The notes under the pieces are model-generated. The model searched no databases, was not told where the DNA came from, and worked only from the letters and a program-made list of their open reading frames with translations. A program made the translations under genes and the position numbers. From Alloalcanivorax xiamenensis (lineage in GTDB: Bacteria; Pseudomonadota; Gammaproteobacteria; Pseudomonadales; Alcanivoracaceae), in NCBI RefSeq assembly GCF_009846745.1, contig NZ_AQPF01000009.1, forward strand, positions 62,001 through 126,000: a stretch of 64,000 nucleotides of DNA, in the 5' to 3' direction. This document shows, piece by piece, positions 18,416 to 27,335 of the stretch. How positions within the stretch are numbered: the first letter of the stretch is position 1; the number at the start of each line of letters is the position of its first letter.

Positions 18416-18512
18416 TCGCGCCATATTGACCTCTCCGGCGGTGCCATCCACCACGTCGATCCTCTACGGTGGCTTTTTCACGAGGAAAGAATAACAACCG
18501 GAGGGAACAAGG

Positions 18513-19481
18513 ATGACATGGCGTCGTGTGGGGCTGATTCTGGCGGTAGCCGTTCTGGGTGCCGCGCTGCTTGGCGGGTGTGAAGACACCCGGCGCTGGG
18601 CCTACCATCAGGGCATTGCATTCGAACAATGGCGAGCGGGCCTCGAAAGCCTGCGAGTCTCCAGCGACAGCGGCCTCGACTGGCATTTGCTGCGCTCCAA
18701 AGATGGCGCGGAGGTGCCGGCGGTGCTGCTGATCCACGGTTTTGGCGCCGATGCGCGCAACTGGGTCCGTTTCGCCAATCAGCTGGAAGGCGAGTATCGT
18801 TTTATCATTCCCGATCTGCCCGGCCACGGCGCCACCCTGCCCCTGACCACGTCAATGGAGTACGGCATTGACAAGCAGGCCACCCGGCTGTTCGAACTGC
18901 TTGATCACTTGGGCGTCGAGCGCTTTCATGTGGCGGGCAATTCGATGGGGGGCGCCATCGCCATTGAAATGGCCCGGCGCCACCCGGACCGGCTGATCTC
19001 ACTGGGGTTGGTGGACGCCGCCGGGGTTACCCTGCAAACACAGGAATTCCGCGATGTGCTGGCGCAATCACCGGGCAATCCTCTGATTCCCCGGCGGGCC
19101 AAGGACTTCCATACCACACTGGACTGGGCCGCCGAACGCTCGGTGGGCATGCCCGACTTCGCCATCACCCTGATGGGCGAGGAGAAAGCCGCCAATGCGG
19201 AAGTGGCGGAGAAAGTCTGGGCGGATATCAATTCGGATCCGGCGATGCGGTTGGGGCAAACCGGGGTGCTGGCTTCCATCAATACTCCCACGCTGGTCCT
19301 GTGGGGACGTGAAGACCGACTTCTTGGGGTCGACAACGTCGAGGTCTTCACCCAGACCCTGCCAAATGCCCGGGCGGTGATCCTTGATGGCGTGGGTCAC
19401 GTGCCGATGGCGGAAGCGGCCGGACAAAGCGCCGATGCCTTTCGGGTTTTCTGGAACCGGATCCCGGCCCGTCCGCGCTGA
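18513..19481 (+). CDS. Lipoprotein alpha/beta hydrolase
   Basis: Alpha/beta-hydrolase of 322 aa with a lipoprotein signal (about residues 1-23, lipobox LLGGC, followed by Glu). The oxyanion motif is LLIHGFGADARNW, the nucleophile elbow VAGNSMGGAIA, the acid probably in WGREDRLLG and the histidine in GVGHVPMAEA. Sequence style matches lipases and meta-cleavage-type hydrolases anchored in the envelope. GGAGGGAAC precedes the ATG at 18513. It lies between the DMT permease gene and a methyltransferase gene on the same strand. Substrate unknown; a lipid or polyester role would fit an envelope location. Confidence 0.85.
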   Translation: MTWRRVGLILAVAVLGAALLGGCEDTRRWAYHQGIAFEQWRAGLESLRVSSDSGLDWHLLRSKDGAEVPAVLLIHGFGADARNWVRFANQLEGEYRFIIPDLPGHGATLPLTTSMEYGIDKQATRLFELLDHLGVERFHVAGNSMGGAIAIEMARRHPDRLISLGLVDAAGVTLQTQEFRDVLAQSPGNPLIPRRAKDFHTTLDWAAERSVGMPDFAITLMGEEKAANAEVAEKVWADINSDPAMRLGQTGVLASINTPTLVLWGREDRLLGVDNVEVFTQTLPNARAVILDGVGHVPMAEAAGQSADAFRVFWNRIPARPR

Positions 19482-19565
19482 TCATCCCGGTCTTGAAACA
19501 GACCAGTCTTGAACAACATCGCCGGCGCCCGTAAGGTCTTTCCTTTTTCCAGGCGCCGGCCAGCC

Positions 19566-20231
19566 ATGACCCAATCCGACAATCCCATTCCCAAAATCCG
19601 ACGGGGCGAAGCCCATACCATTCATACCCGTGGCATTACCCTGCTGCGTTCCGGCCACCGCGAGGTGCGCCGCTTGAAACGTGCCAATCACGTGCCCTCG
19701 ATCCACGGCAACAAAGTGTGGAACTCCAGCTTCCTGATCATGGATCAGTTGACCCGCGACCGCCGGGCGCTGTCCCTGGGAGCGGATATCCATTTGATGG
19801 ACATCGGCTGTGGCTGGGGCCCGCTGTCGATATTCGCCGCCAAGCGTCTTGGTTGCCGGGTGACCGCGGTGGACGCGGACGAGGATGTCTTTCCCTATCT
19901 GGAACTGCATGCCGCCATCAACAAAACCTCGGTGACGACCCTGCAAAAACGCTTCGAGAATCTGACCAAAGCGCTGCTCGCCGATGTCGATGTCATTACC
20001 GGTGCCGACATCTGCTTCTGGGACGAGCTCACGCCAGTGCTGTTCAATCTGATACGCCGTGCGCTGAATCAGAAGGTGCGGCGGATCATTATCGCCGACC
20101 CCGGACGCTCCCCGTTCTATGCCCTGGCGGAACGATGTGAAGAAAAATTCGACGCCCGGCTGGTGGAACGGCGCACCCAGACCCCTCGTGAGCTCAGTGC
20201 CGATCTTTTGATCATCGACGGCCCGCGCTGA
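19566..20231 (+). CDS. Class I SAM-dependent methyltransferase
   Basis: Rossmann-fold methyltransferase of 221 aa. Motif I is LMDIGCGWGPLSIFAAKR, followed by the acidic end of strand 2 in TAVDADEDVF. The remaining sequence (ITGADICFWDE, LADIIIADPGRSPFY-like) resembles the nicotinamide N-methyltransferase / protein lysine methyltransferase-like group, so the target may be a protein. I took the ATG at 19566; a TTG at 19509 would extend it by 19 residues, and neither has a strong Shine-Dalgarno. It precedes lon by 110 bases. Confidence 0.8.
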   Translation: MTQSDNPIPKIRRGEAHTIHTRGITLLRSGHREVRRLKRANHVPSIHGNKVWNSSFLIMDQLTRDRRALSLGADIHLMDIGCGWGPLSIFAAKRLGCRVTAVDADEDVFPYLELHAAINKTSVTTLQKRFENLTKALLADVDVITGADICFWDELTPVLFNLIRRALNQKVRRIIIADPGRSPFYALAERCEEKFDARLVERRTQTPRELSADLLIIDGPR

Positions 20232-20341
20232 ATCCGGCTATTGAAAACCGGTTCGGAGACTCCATTCAGATGACTGGTCGTGCGTCGCCTTCTTGTCGTA
20301 ATGTCAACGGCGACGCTTCCCGTTTATGACGAGTGGATATC

Positions 20342-22720
20342 ATGAACCAAGACGAGCAGGAAACCACCATCGAACAGCCCACCCCTCAGGGGGCCCTGGC
20401 CTTGCCGGATCATCATTTGCCACAACGGGTCTATCTGATACCAGTGCGTCATCGCCCGTTCATGCCCGGGTTGGTGCAGCCGATTCTTCTGAATCAGGAG
20501 CTGTGGCAGACCACCCTGGAGCGGGTTAGCCAGACCCCGCACCATGCCCTGGGCCTGATCTATGTGGGCGACCGTAACCCGGATGAGGTCTCGGTGGAGG
20601 ATTTCCCGGAATACGGCTGTCTGGTGAAAATCCATGCCGTCAATCAGGAAGACGATCATCTGCAGGTGGTGGCCCAGGGGCTGGCGCGTTTCCGCGTTTC
20701 CGGCTACACCAATCGCAAACGCCCGTTCATGGCGGAAGTGGAATACCCTGAGCCCAAGGACGAGCTCTCCGATGCCCTGCGCGCCTATGCCATGGCGATC
20801 ATCAACACCATCCGCGAGCTGCTGCCACTGAACCCGCTGTATAACGAAGGGCTCAAGCACTATCTGCAGAATTTCTCGCCGCGGGACCCCTCTCCTCTCA
20901 CCGATTTCGCTGCCGCATTGACCAGCGCGAACGGGGACGATCTTCAGGACATTCTGGAGACCGTGCCGTTGAAGCCACGCATGGAGAAAGTGCTGACACT
21001 GGTGCGCAAGGAAGTGGAAGTCGCGCGCCTGCAGAACGAGATCAGCGAGGAGGTCAACGAAAAGATCTCCCGCCATCAGCGTGAATTTTTCCTCAAGGAA
21101 CAGCTCAAGGTGATTCAGCGTGAGCTGGGTCTGGAAAAAGATGACCGCACCGCCGACGTGGACGAATTCCGCGCCCGCATGGAATCTCTGACGCCGCCGG
21201 AGGCGGTGGCCAAGCGCTTTGAAGAGGAAGTGCGCAAACTGGGCGTGCTGGAAAGCGGCTCGCCGGAATACGCGGTGACCCGCAACTATCTCGACTGGCT
21301 GACGTCCGTTCCCTGGGGGCGATTCTCCGAGGACAATCTGGACCTCAAGCACGCCCGCGATACCTTGAGTGCGCATCACAGTGGTCTGGACGACGTCAAG
21401 GATCGCATCGTCGAATTCCTCGCGGTGGGCGCCATGCGCGGCGAAGTCAAAGGCTCGATCCTGCTGCTGGTAGGACCTCCCGGGGTGGGCAAGACCAGTG
21501 TCGGGCGGGCCATCGCGGAAGCCCTGGATCGCCGTTTTTACCGGCTCAGCCTGGGCGGAATGCGGGACGAGGCGGAGATCAAAGGCCACCGGCGCACCTA
21601 CATCGGCGCCATGCCCGGCAAGTTGATTCAGGCGCTGAAAGAGTCCGGCACCAGCAATCCTGTGATCATGCTCGACGAAATCGACAAGCTCGGCGCTTCG
21701 TTTCAGGGCGACCCGGCCTCCGCCCTGCTGGAAGTGCTGGACCCGGAGCAGAATCAGGACTTTCTCGATCACTATCTGGACGAACGTCTGGACCTCAGTC
21801 ATTGCCTGTTTATCTGCACCGCCAATACCCTGGATTCGATCCCCGCTCCCCTGCTCGACCGCATGGAAATGATCCGCCTGAGCGGTTACATCACCGAGGA
21901 AAAGGTGGAAATCGCCAAACGCCATCTGTGGCCGCGCTCCCTGGAACGGGCCGGGGTCAAACCCGGGCAGCTCACCATCAATGCCAGCGCGTTGCGTCAG
22001 GTGGCGGAGGGCTATGCCCGTGAAGCCGGGGTGCGAAACCTGGAGAAACAGCTCAACAAGATCATTCGCAAGGCGGCGGTACGTTTGCTTTCCGGTGAGA
22101 AAAAGATCAGCGTCACCAGCAAGAACCTCGAGGAATTTCTCGGCCAGCCCTATTTCCAACGGGAGAAGACCCAGCGCGGTATCGGTGTCGTTACCGGTCT
22201 GGCCTGGACCTCCATGGGGGGCGCGACCTTATCCATCGAAGCCACCCAGGTGCATGTTCATCAACGTGGCTTCAAACAGACCGGGCAACTGGGCGATGTG
22301 ATGAAGGAATCCGCTGAGATTGCGTACAGCTATGTCGCCAGCCATCTGCCGGCCTACGGTGGTGACAGCAGTTGGTTCGATCAGTCCTTTGTGCATTTGC
22401 ATGTGCCGGAAGGCGCCACGCCAAAGGATGGGCCCAGTGCCGGCATTACCATGGCCACGGCCTTGATCTCACTGGCTACCGGCAAACGATTGCCGCGCAA
22501 ATTGGCGATGACCGGCGAGCTGACGTTGACCGGTCAGGTGCTAGCCGTCGGTGGCATTCGCGAGAAGATCACCGCCGCTCGCCGTGTTGGTATTCGTGAA
22601 ATCATTCTGCCAAAGGCCTGCGAGCGCGATTACAAGGAACTGCCGGAGCACCTTAAAAAGGGGCTGACGGTGCACTTCGCCGAGCGCTATCAGGATGTCC
22701 ATGACGCCATCTGGGGATGA
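20342..22720 (+). CDS. lon: ATP-dependent Lon-family protease
   Basis: Lon (LonA-type) AAA+ serine protease, 792 aa, cytoplasmic. Order: N-terminal LON substrate domain (about 30-220), coiled linker, AAA+ module with Walker A LVGPPGVGKT and Walker B VIMLDEIDKLG, and the proteolytic domain with the catalytic serine in PKDGPSAGIT and lysine in GGIREKITAAR. The segment GVVTGLAWTSMGGA starts the protease domain. It is a full-length enzyme; many gammaproteobacteria have a second Lon beside the heat-shock copy next to clpX, and this one is not beside clpX. ATG 20342 follows GAGTGG; a GTG 9 bases earlier is possible. rluA follows 4 bases after the stop. Confidence 0.94.
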   Translation: MNQDEQETTIEQPTPQGALALPDHHLPQRVYLIPVRHRPFMPGLVQPILLNQELWQTTLERVSQTPHHALGLIYVGDRNPDEVSVEDFPEYGCLVKIHAVNQEDDHLQVVAQGLARFRVSGYTNRKRPFMAEVEYPEPKDELSDALRAYAMAIINTIRELLPLNPLYNEGLKHYLQNFSPRDPSPLTDFAAALTSANGDDLQDILETVPLKPRMEKVLTLVRKEVEVARLQNEISEEVNEKISRHQREFFLKEQLKVIQRELGLEKDDRTADVDEFRARMESLTPPEAVAKRFEEEVRKLGVLESGSPEYAVTRNYLDWLTSVPWGRFSEDNLDLKHARDTLSAHHSGLDDVKDRIVEFLAVGAMRGEVKGSILLLVGPPGVGKTSVGRAIAEALDRRFYRLSLGGMRDEAEIKGHRRTYIGAMPGKLIQALKESGTSNPVIMLDEIDKLGASFQGDPASALLEVLDPEQNQDFLDHYLDERLDLSHCLFICTANTLDSIPAPLLDRMEMIRLSGYITEEKVEIAKRHLWPRSLERAGVKPGQLTINASALRQVAEGYAREAGVRNLEKQLNKIIRKAAVRLLSGEKKISVTSKNLEEFLGQPYFQREKTQRGIGVVTGLAWTSMGGATLSIEATQVHVHQRGFKQTGQLGDVMKESAEIAYSYVASHLPAYGGDSSWFDQSFVHLHVPEGATPKDGPSAGITMATALISLATGKRLPRKLAMTGELTLTGQVLAVGGIREKITAARRVGIREIILPKACERDYKELPEHLKKGLTVHFAERYQDVHDAIWG

Positions 22721-22724
22721 CCCG

Positions 22725-23388
22725 ATGCGCTTGCCGCGGGCCCGGCAGCCGGAGCACTACATCGTGCCCCGTTGCCATGAGGAGGTGGTCATCCTGCACC
22801 GGGACGATCACCTTCTGGTGGTAAACAAGCCCGCCTTCCTGCTCAGCGTGCCGGGCCGGGCGCCGGAGAACAAGGACTGCGTGATCCGGCGTCTGGCGGT
22901 GGACTTTCCGGAAATACGGCTGGTGCACCGGCTCGATCTGGATACCTCCGGAATCATGGTGTTCGCTCTGACTCGCGAAGCGCAGAGCCAGCTCAGCCGC
23001 GCCTTCCAGCAACGCCGGGTATTCAAGGAATATCAGGCCGTGGTGGACGGCCTGGTGGAATACGGAGACGGCGCGGTGGACTTGCCGCTGATCGCCGACT
23101 GGCCCAATCGGCCGCTGCAGAAAGTCTGTTTCGAAACCGGCAAGGTGGCGCTCACCCAATGGAAAGTGCTGGAGCGGGACACCGTCCGAGGCCGCACCCG
23201 GTTACGGCTGCGGCCGGCTGCGTATTCACTGCCGGGAGCTGGGGCATCCGATTCTCGGCTGCGATCTCTACGCGCCCGAAGCGGTGCTCGCCGCCAGCGA
23301 GCGGTTGCTGCTGCATGCCCACAAGCTGGCCTTCAATCATCCTCACACCGGACTGTGGAGCGAGTTCGTTTCGCCGGTCCCCTTTTAA
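22725..23388 (+). pseudogene. rluA: rluA-like pseudouridine synthase gene, frameshifted by an internal deletion
   Basis: The reading frame from ATG 22725 matches RluA (pseudouridine synthase for 23S rRNA U746 and tRNA U32) through the catalytic HRLDLDTSG, VDLPLIADWPNRPLQKVC and the strand RTRLRLRP, ending near 23215. The rest of RluA continues in another frame from 23221 (RIHCRELGHPILGCDLY...) to the TAA at 23388. Between them the family motif GR(T/S)HQL is missing: alignment by eye to E. coli RluA predicts eight lost codons, with four bases left over, a net loss of about 20 bases. In the original frame the protein runs on to 23537 with unrelated residues. An assembly error is possible but the loss is not at a homopolymer. 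Confidence 0.8.
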
Positions 23389-23402
23389 AAGGGGCTCCCG
23401 GA

Positions 23403-23729
23403 CTACGCCCAATCCTCACCGTAATCGTGCAACAGTTCCTGCCCTGCCTTCACCGCTTTCAGCGTCACCACGGTGAGGTCGTCATAGTAAGCCACATTGG
23501 CCGGCCGGCCGTGATTGATGTAACGCAGCTCGCATAAAACCCGGTGCCGCTCCTCGCCATCGTCATCCAGCCACAGCACATAGGGACCGTTGCGACGAGC
23601 GGGCTTGGTTTTCAGCACGCCGAGCACGGTGCCGGCGGGAAGACGTTGGCGGGCGAACAGCCCCTTGCCATGGATATCACTGGTCTGGACCAAAACCAGG
23701 TCGTGACGAACGTAGGGTTTCATGGGCAT
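23403..23729 (-). CDS. Small SET-domain protein (putative protein-lysine methyltransferase)
   Basis: Free-standing SET domain of 108 aa, cytoplasmic. The N-terminal SET core is SDIHGKGLFARQRLPAGTVLG, followed by the pseudoknot residues ELRYINHGRPANVAYY (the NHS-like motif) and ELLHDYGEDW, where the tyrosine fits the catalytic position. There are no pre- or post-SET domains. Bacterial single SET proteins methylate lysines in cellular proteins, but no target can be read here. Two ATGs (23729 and 23723) are possible; neither has a strong ribosome-binding site. It is convergent with the broken rluA and divergent from the haloalkane dehalogenase gene. Confidence 0.85.
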   Translation of the reverse strand: MPMKPYVRHDLVLVQTSDIHGKGLFARQRLPAGTVLGVLKTKPARRNGPYVLWLDDDGEERHRVLCELRYINHGRPANVAYYDDLTVVTLKAVKAGQELLHDYGEDWA

Positions 23730-23791
23730 CGTGCTTGCAGTTGTTATCGTCAGCGTGGCATCTTGCCAGAAAAGCTATCAGGGCGCATGGC

Positions 23792-24676
23792 ATGGGCTTC
23801 GCGGACTGCCCCTTCCGATCCCACTATGTATCGGTGCACGGGCAACGGCTGCATTATCTGGACGAAGGCTCCGGCCCCACCTTGTTGTTCGTGCATGGCA
23901 ATCCCACCAGCAGTTATCTGTGGCGGAACGTGATCAAGCTTCTGCGTCACCGTTACCGCTGCGTCGCGTTGGACCTTCCCGGTTTCGGCCGCAGCGCCAA
24001 GCCGGATCTGGATTACCGGCTATGTACGCTCCATCACTTTCTGTCCGGTTTTGTTGAGCAACTGGCGCTTGAGCCGGTGATCCTGGTGCTGCACGACTGG
24101 GGTGGTCCGCTTGGTTTCAGACTGGCGCAGCAGCAGCCGAGCCAGGTCCGTGCCCTGGTCTTCATGGAGACCTTCCCTTTCACCTTTGACTGGCAAGAGT
24201 TTCCGCTGATCGCGCGTCCGCTGTATTTCGCTTTTCGTCAGCCAGCTCTGAGCCCCTGGTTGCTGCAACGCCACAATCTGTTCGTTAACACGGTATTGCC
24301 CATGGGCACCTTGCGGCGTTTGCCTCGCAGCGTCATGAACGTTTATCGTGCCGCGTTCCCCGATCGACACAGCCGCCGGGCGATCCGTGCCCTGCCCTCC
24401 GAGTTGCCAATCGATGATCGCCAGGGGGAAACCTGGCTGGCGGTTGAGGAAATCGAAAAGCGTCTGCCGGAGATGGACCAGCCGATGTTGCTGTTGCACT
24501 TCCGCCCGGGCGCGGTGCTGCCCGAACAACGTATCCCCTGGTTCAAACAACGGCTGAAATACCTGGATGTGGTCCATGCGGGGCCGGGGCTGCATTTCGT
24601 GCCGGAGGATAATCCGGCGGTGATCGCCGATTCTCTGGACCAATGGTTCCAGGTACGCTTGGCGAATCCGCGATGA
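23792..24676 (+). CDS. Haloalkane dehalogenase-like alpha/beta hydrolase (HLD-II type)
   Basis: Alpha/beta-hydrolase of 294 aa matching the HLD-II subfamily typified by DhaA. The catalytic set is visible: halide-binding N37 in HGNPTSSYLWRN, nucleophile D102 and halide-binding W103 in LHDWGG, acid E126 in FMETFP, and base H268 in GLHFVPEDNP. Their spacings (65, 24 and 142 residues) equal those known for DhaA (N41, D106, E130, H272). Such enzymes hydrolyse carbon-halogen bonds of alkyl halides to alcohols. The ATG at 23792 gives the family's usual length; an upstream TTG at 23735 is less likely. Substrate range cannot be inferred. It is followed after 37 bases by the UbiB-type kinase gene. Confidence 0.88.
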   Translation: MGFADCPFRSHYVSVHGQRLHYLDEGSGPTLLFVHGNPTSSYLWRNVIKLLRHRYRCVALDLPGFGRSAKPDLDYRLCTLHHFLSGFVEQLALEPVILVLHDWGGPLGFRLAQQQPSQVRALVFMETFPFTFDWQEFPLIARPLYFAFRQPALSPWLLQRHNLFVNTVLPMGTLRRLPRSVMNVYRAAFPDRHSRRAIRALPSELPIDDRQGETWLAVEEIEKRLPEMDQPMLLLHFRPGAVLPEQRIPWFKQRLKYLDVVHAGPGLHFVPEDNPAVIADSLDQWFQVRLANPR

Positions 24677-24713
24677 GCGCGGTAAAGGTCTGTTCAAAGG
24701 AAGCACGGACATC

Positions 24714-26378
24714 ATGAATCTGCTGCACACCGGCCAGGATCTGCGCCGCCTCAATGAGCTGGCGGCGATTCTGCTGAAATACGGATTTGCTGACATGCTG
24801 CGCCGGTTGGGCCTGGCGCCGATGATCGAACACGCCGGGCGTTTGTTGCGCAGCGGGCTGGATCCCCGCTTCCTGCATATGGGCAGTGCCGAGCGTCTGC
24901 GTCATGCCATGGAGGAAATGGGGCCTACCTTCGTCAAGCTCGGTCAGGTGCTGGCGACCCGGGTGGATTTGTTTTCACCGGAATGGATCGAACAGTTTGA
25001 AAGGCTGCAGGATCGAGCCCGGCCGGTATCCTTTGCCAGTCTGACCCCGGCGGTGGAGGCGGCACTGGGGCGGCCGCTGGATCAGGTGTTCGCTTCGGTG
25101 GATGAGCGTCCGCTGGGTGTGGCGTCCATCGGCCAGGTGCACGCCGCGGTGACCCGCTCCGGTGATCGGGTGGTGATCAAGGTGAGAAAGCCTGGCATCG
25201 AGGCCAAGATTCAATCCGACCTGCGGCTGCTGGATCAACTCGCCAAACTGGCCTCCGACAATTCCCAGGAGCTGCGCCGCTACCGCCCGGTGGAACTGGT
25301 GCGCGAGTTTCATCGCTCGCTCACCCGGGAGTTGGATTTCACCATTGAAGCGCGCAATGCCGAGCGCATTCGCCAGAACGTCAAGGGGCTGCGCTGGGTG
25401 ATGGTTCCGAAAGTCCACACCCGTCTCAGTTCCGCCACCTTGCAGGTGCAGCAACGGCTCAACGGTACGCCGGCGCGGGATCTGGCCCGGCTTGACGCGC
25501 TCGGCGTGGATCGGCCGCTGGTGGCGAGACGTGGCGCCATGGTGGCCTGGAAAATGGCCCTGGAGGACGGTTTTTTCCACGCTGACCCTCACCCTGGCAA
25601 CGTACTGATTCTGAGCAACAACCGCATCGGCCTGCTCGACTTCGGCATGGTCGGCAAGCTGACCGATGGGCGGCGCGAACAGATCGTGCAATTGGTGCGT
25701 GCCATCATAACCCGGGAGTCGGAGCATGCTGCGGCGGTCCTGACCGGTTGGTCCGACGGCCAACCGCTCAACTTTGATCAGTTGGTGGCGGATGTGGAGG
25801 ACGTGGTGTCCCGTTACTATGGTTTGCCGCTGGCGGACCTGGACCTGCCCGCCCTGCTCGGCGACATCACCGCCCTGATCCGCAATCACGGGCTGATCCT
25901 GCCCAGCGATATCGCCTTGTTGATCAAGGCCCTGATTACCCTGGAAGGCTTTGGCCGTCTGCTGAACCCGCGTTTCGACCTGATCCGTGAGGCGGAACCC
26001 TTGATGCACCGGCTGCTGCGACAACGCTATGGGCCTAAACGGCTGGTACGCAGTCTCGGGCTGCGGGCCCTGGATGCGGTTGACCGGCTCTATGCTCCTC
26101 CCCCACCGGCGACGCTGGCTGGCGGGCGCGCTGATGGCGGTGTCGATCCGCGCCATCTGGAGCGTTTGGTGAGCCGTCTGGAGCGCGGTCAGTACCGGCA
26201 GATACAAACGCTTTTGGTCTGCGCATCGATGATTGCTGGCGCGCTGATGCTGGCCGGACGGGTGCCGCCGACAATTTGGGATCTTTCCGTGCCCGGAGTG
26301 CTGGTATTATTGGCGTGTGGACTGTGGTCCACATGGTTGCTATGGATAGCCCGCCGCCATTTGCGCGAGTGGGAATAA
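24714..26378 (+). CDS. UbiB/ABC1-type atypical kinase with C-terminal membrane helices
   Basis: ABC1/UbiB family protein, 554 aa. It carries the KxGQ motif FVKLGQVLATRVDLF, the Ala-rich loop VASIGQVHAA, the lysine in VVIKVRKPGIE, the catalytic GFFHADPHPGNVLI and LLDFGMVGKL. Two hydrophobic helices end the protein (about residues 500-545). It is the second ABC1-family gene in the window (see 8788) and the one that looks like E. coli UbiB, but it is not beside ubiE/ubiJ, so I do not assign ubiB. The family uses ATPase activity to help extract or handle ubiquinone-type lipids. ATG 24714 has AAGGA upstream. Confidence 0.87.
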   Translation: MNLLHTGQDLRRLNELAAILLKYGFADMLRRLGLAPMIEHAGRLLRSGLDPRFLHMGSAERLRHAMEEMGPTFVKLGQVLATRVDLFSPEWIEQFERLQDRARPVSFASLTPAVEAALGRPLDQVFASVDERPLGVASIGQVHAAVTRSGDRVVIKVRKPGIEAKIQSDLRLLDQLAKLASDNSQELRRYRPVELVREFHRSLTRELDFTIEARNAERIRQNVKGLRWVMVPKVHTRLSSATLQVQQRLNGTPARDLARLDALGVDRPLVARRGAMVAWKMALEDGFFHADPHPGNVLILSNNRIGLLDFGMVGKLTDGRREQIVQLVRAIITRESEHAAAVLTGWSDGQPLNFDQLVADVEDVVSRYYGLPLADLDLPALLGDITALIRNHGLILPSDIALLIKALITLEGFGRLLNPRFDLIREAEPLMHRLLRQRYGPKRLVRSLGLRALDAVDRLYAPPPPATLAGGRADGGVDPRHLERLVSRLERGQYRQIQTLLVCASMIAGALMLAGRVPPTIWDLSVPGVLVLLACGLWSTWLLWIARRHLREWE

Positions 26379-26392
26379 GGAGGAAAACATTG

Positions 26393-27178
26393 ATGAAAAG
26401 AATCGCCCTGCCCGTACTGGCCGCCCTGACGCTGACCGCCTGTGCCACTTCACCGCTGGGCCGCAGCCAGTTCTTGCTGATGCCCGCGGACCAGATGAAT
26501 GAAATGGGCATGGCCGCTTACGATCAAATGAAAACGGAACAGAAGATCAGTACCAACAGTAAGCAAAAACGGTATGTGCAATGCGTGGCCGACGCGGTTA
26601 CCGCCGAGTCCGGCAGTGACCAGCAGTGGGAAGTGACATTGTTCGACGATCCTGCCGCCAACGCCTTCGCTTTGCCTGGCGGCAAAATCGGGGTCTATAC
26701 CGGCTTGCTGAAAGTGGCCAAGACCCAGGATCAACTGGCCGCGGTGCTGGGTCATGAAGTGGGTCATGTGCTGGCCCAGCACTCCAATGAGCGCATGTCG
26801 ATTCAATACGCCACGGATACCGGCACGCAATTGCTGGCGGCCCTGGCCGGGGACAGCGGCGGTGCGGCCCAGCAAGGCCTGATGGCGGCCCTGGGGCTGG
26901 GTACTCAGGTGGGCGTGACGCTGCCCTTCAGCCGAAAGCATGAATCCGAGGCCGACATCATTGGCTTGCGGATGATGGCCCGAGCCGGATTCGATCCGCG
27001 TCAAAGCGTGGAGTTGTGGAAAAACATGGCTGCGGCCAGCAATGGCAGCCCGCCGGAGCTGTTGTCCACTCACCCCTCCAGTGGCACCCGTATCGAAGAT
27101 CTGGAGGCCAGCATGCCTGACGCCCTGCCGCTGTATCAGCAGGCCCGCGCTGCGGGCAAAAGGCCGAACTGCGGATAA
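26393..27178 (+). CDS. M48-family metalloprotease lipoprotein (LoiP/YggG-like)
   Basis: Peptidase M48 family lipoprotein, 261 aa. The signal sequence ends in lipobox LTAC with the cysteine at about residue 18. The zinc motif is HEVGH within VLGHEVGHVLAQHS, and the third zinc ligand is the glutamate in KHESEADIIGL. The C-terminal STHPSSGTRIEDLE is also typical of the family. In E. coli, LoiP and BepA-type relatives act on outer-membrane and periplasmic proteins. AAGGAGGAA precedes ATG 26393; the frame extends upstream to 26276 within the kinase gene but without family similarity. Single gene, followed by a REP-like element. Confidence 0.92.
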   Translation: MKRIALPVLAALTLTACATSPLGRSQFLLMPADQMNEMGMAAYDQMKTEQKISTNSKQKRYVQCVADAVTAESGSDQQWEVTLFDDPAANAFALPGGKIGVYTGLLKVAKTQDQLAAVLGHEVGHVLAQHSNERMSIQYATDTGTQLLAALAGDSGGAAQQGLMAALGLGTQVGVTLPFSRKHESEADIIGLRMMARAGFDPRQSVELWKNMAAASNGSPPELLSTHPSSGTRIEDLEASMPDALPLYQQARAAGKRPNCG

Positions 27179-27245
27179 CCGGAGGCAAACGAATCGTGGT
27201 CCGTGGAGTGGTGGCGTCCGACAACTCGCTGGCACGCTAGACGCT

Positions 27246-27315
27246 ATTCGCCGCTAAAGCGGCTTCCCACGGATCGGACTACGAAGCCGCTGTGGGAAGC
27301 TTGCTTGCAAGCGAA
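27246..27315. repeat. REP-like intergenic element
   Basis: Arms GCTTCCCAC (27262-27270) and GTGGGAAGC (27292-27300) are exact reverse complements, with outer TTCGC and GCGAA ends and an additional self-palindrome GCTTGCTTGCAAGC (27299-27312). It shares its core with the element at 2503 and lies in the convergent gap before nfuA. Confidence 0.75.
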
Positions 27316-27335
27316 GTCGATAGTCGACCGGGAAA

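Noticed and set aside
18443..18480. Terminator after the DMT permease gene
   Set aside because: A 5-bp CCACC/GGTGG stem before CTTTTTC is too short and the loop too long for a confident call.
20324..22159. Antisense open frame of 611 aa across lon
   Set aside because: Shadow of the Lon frame; no motifs, while the plus strand has every Lon hallmark.
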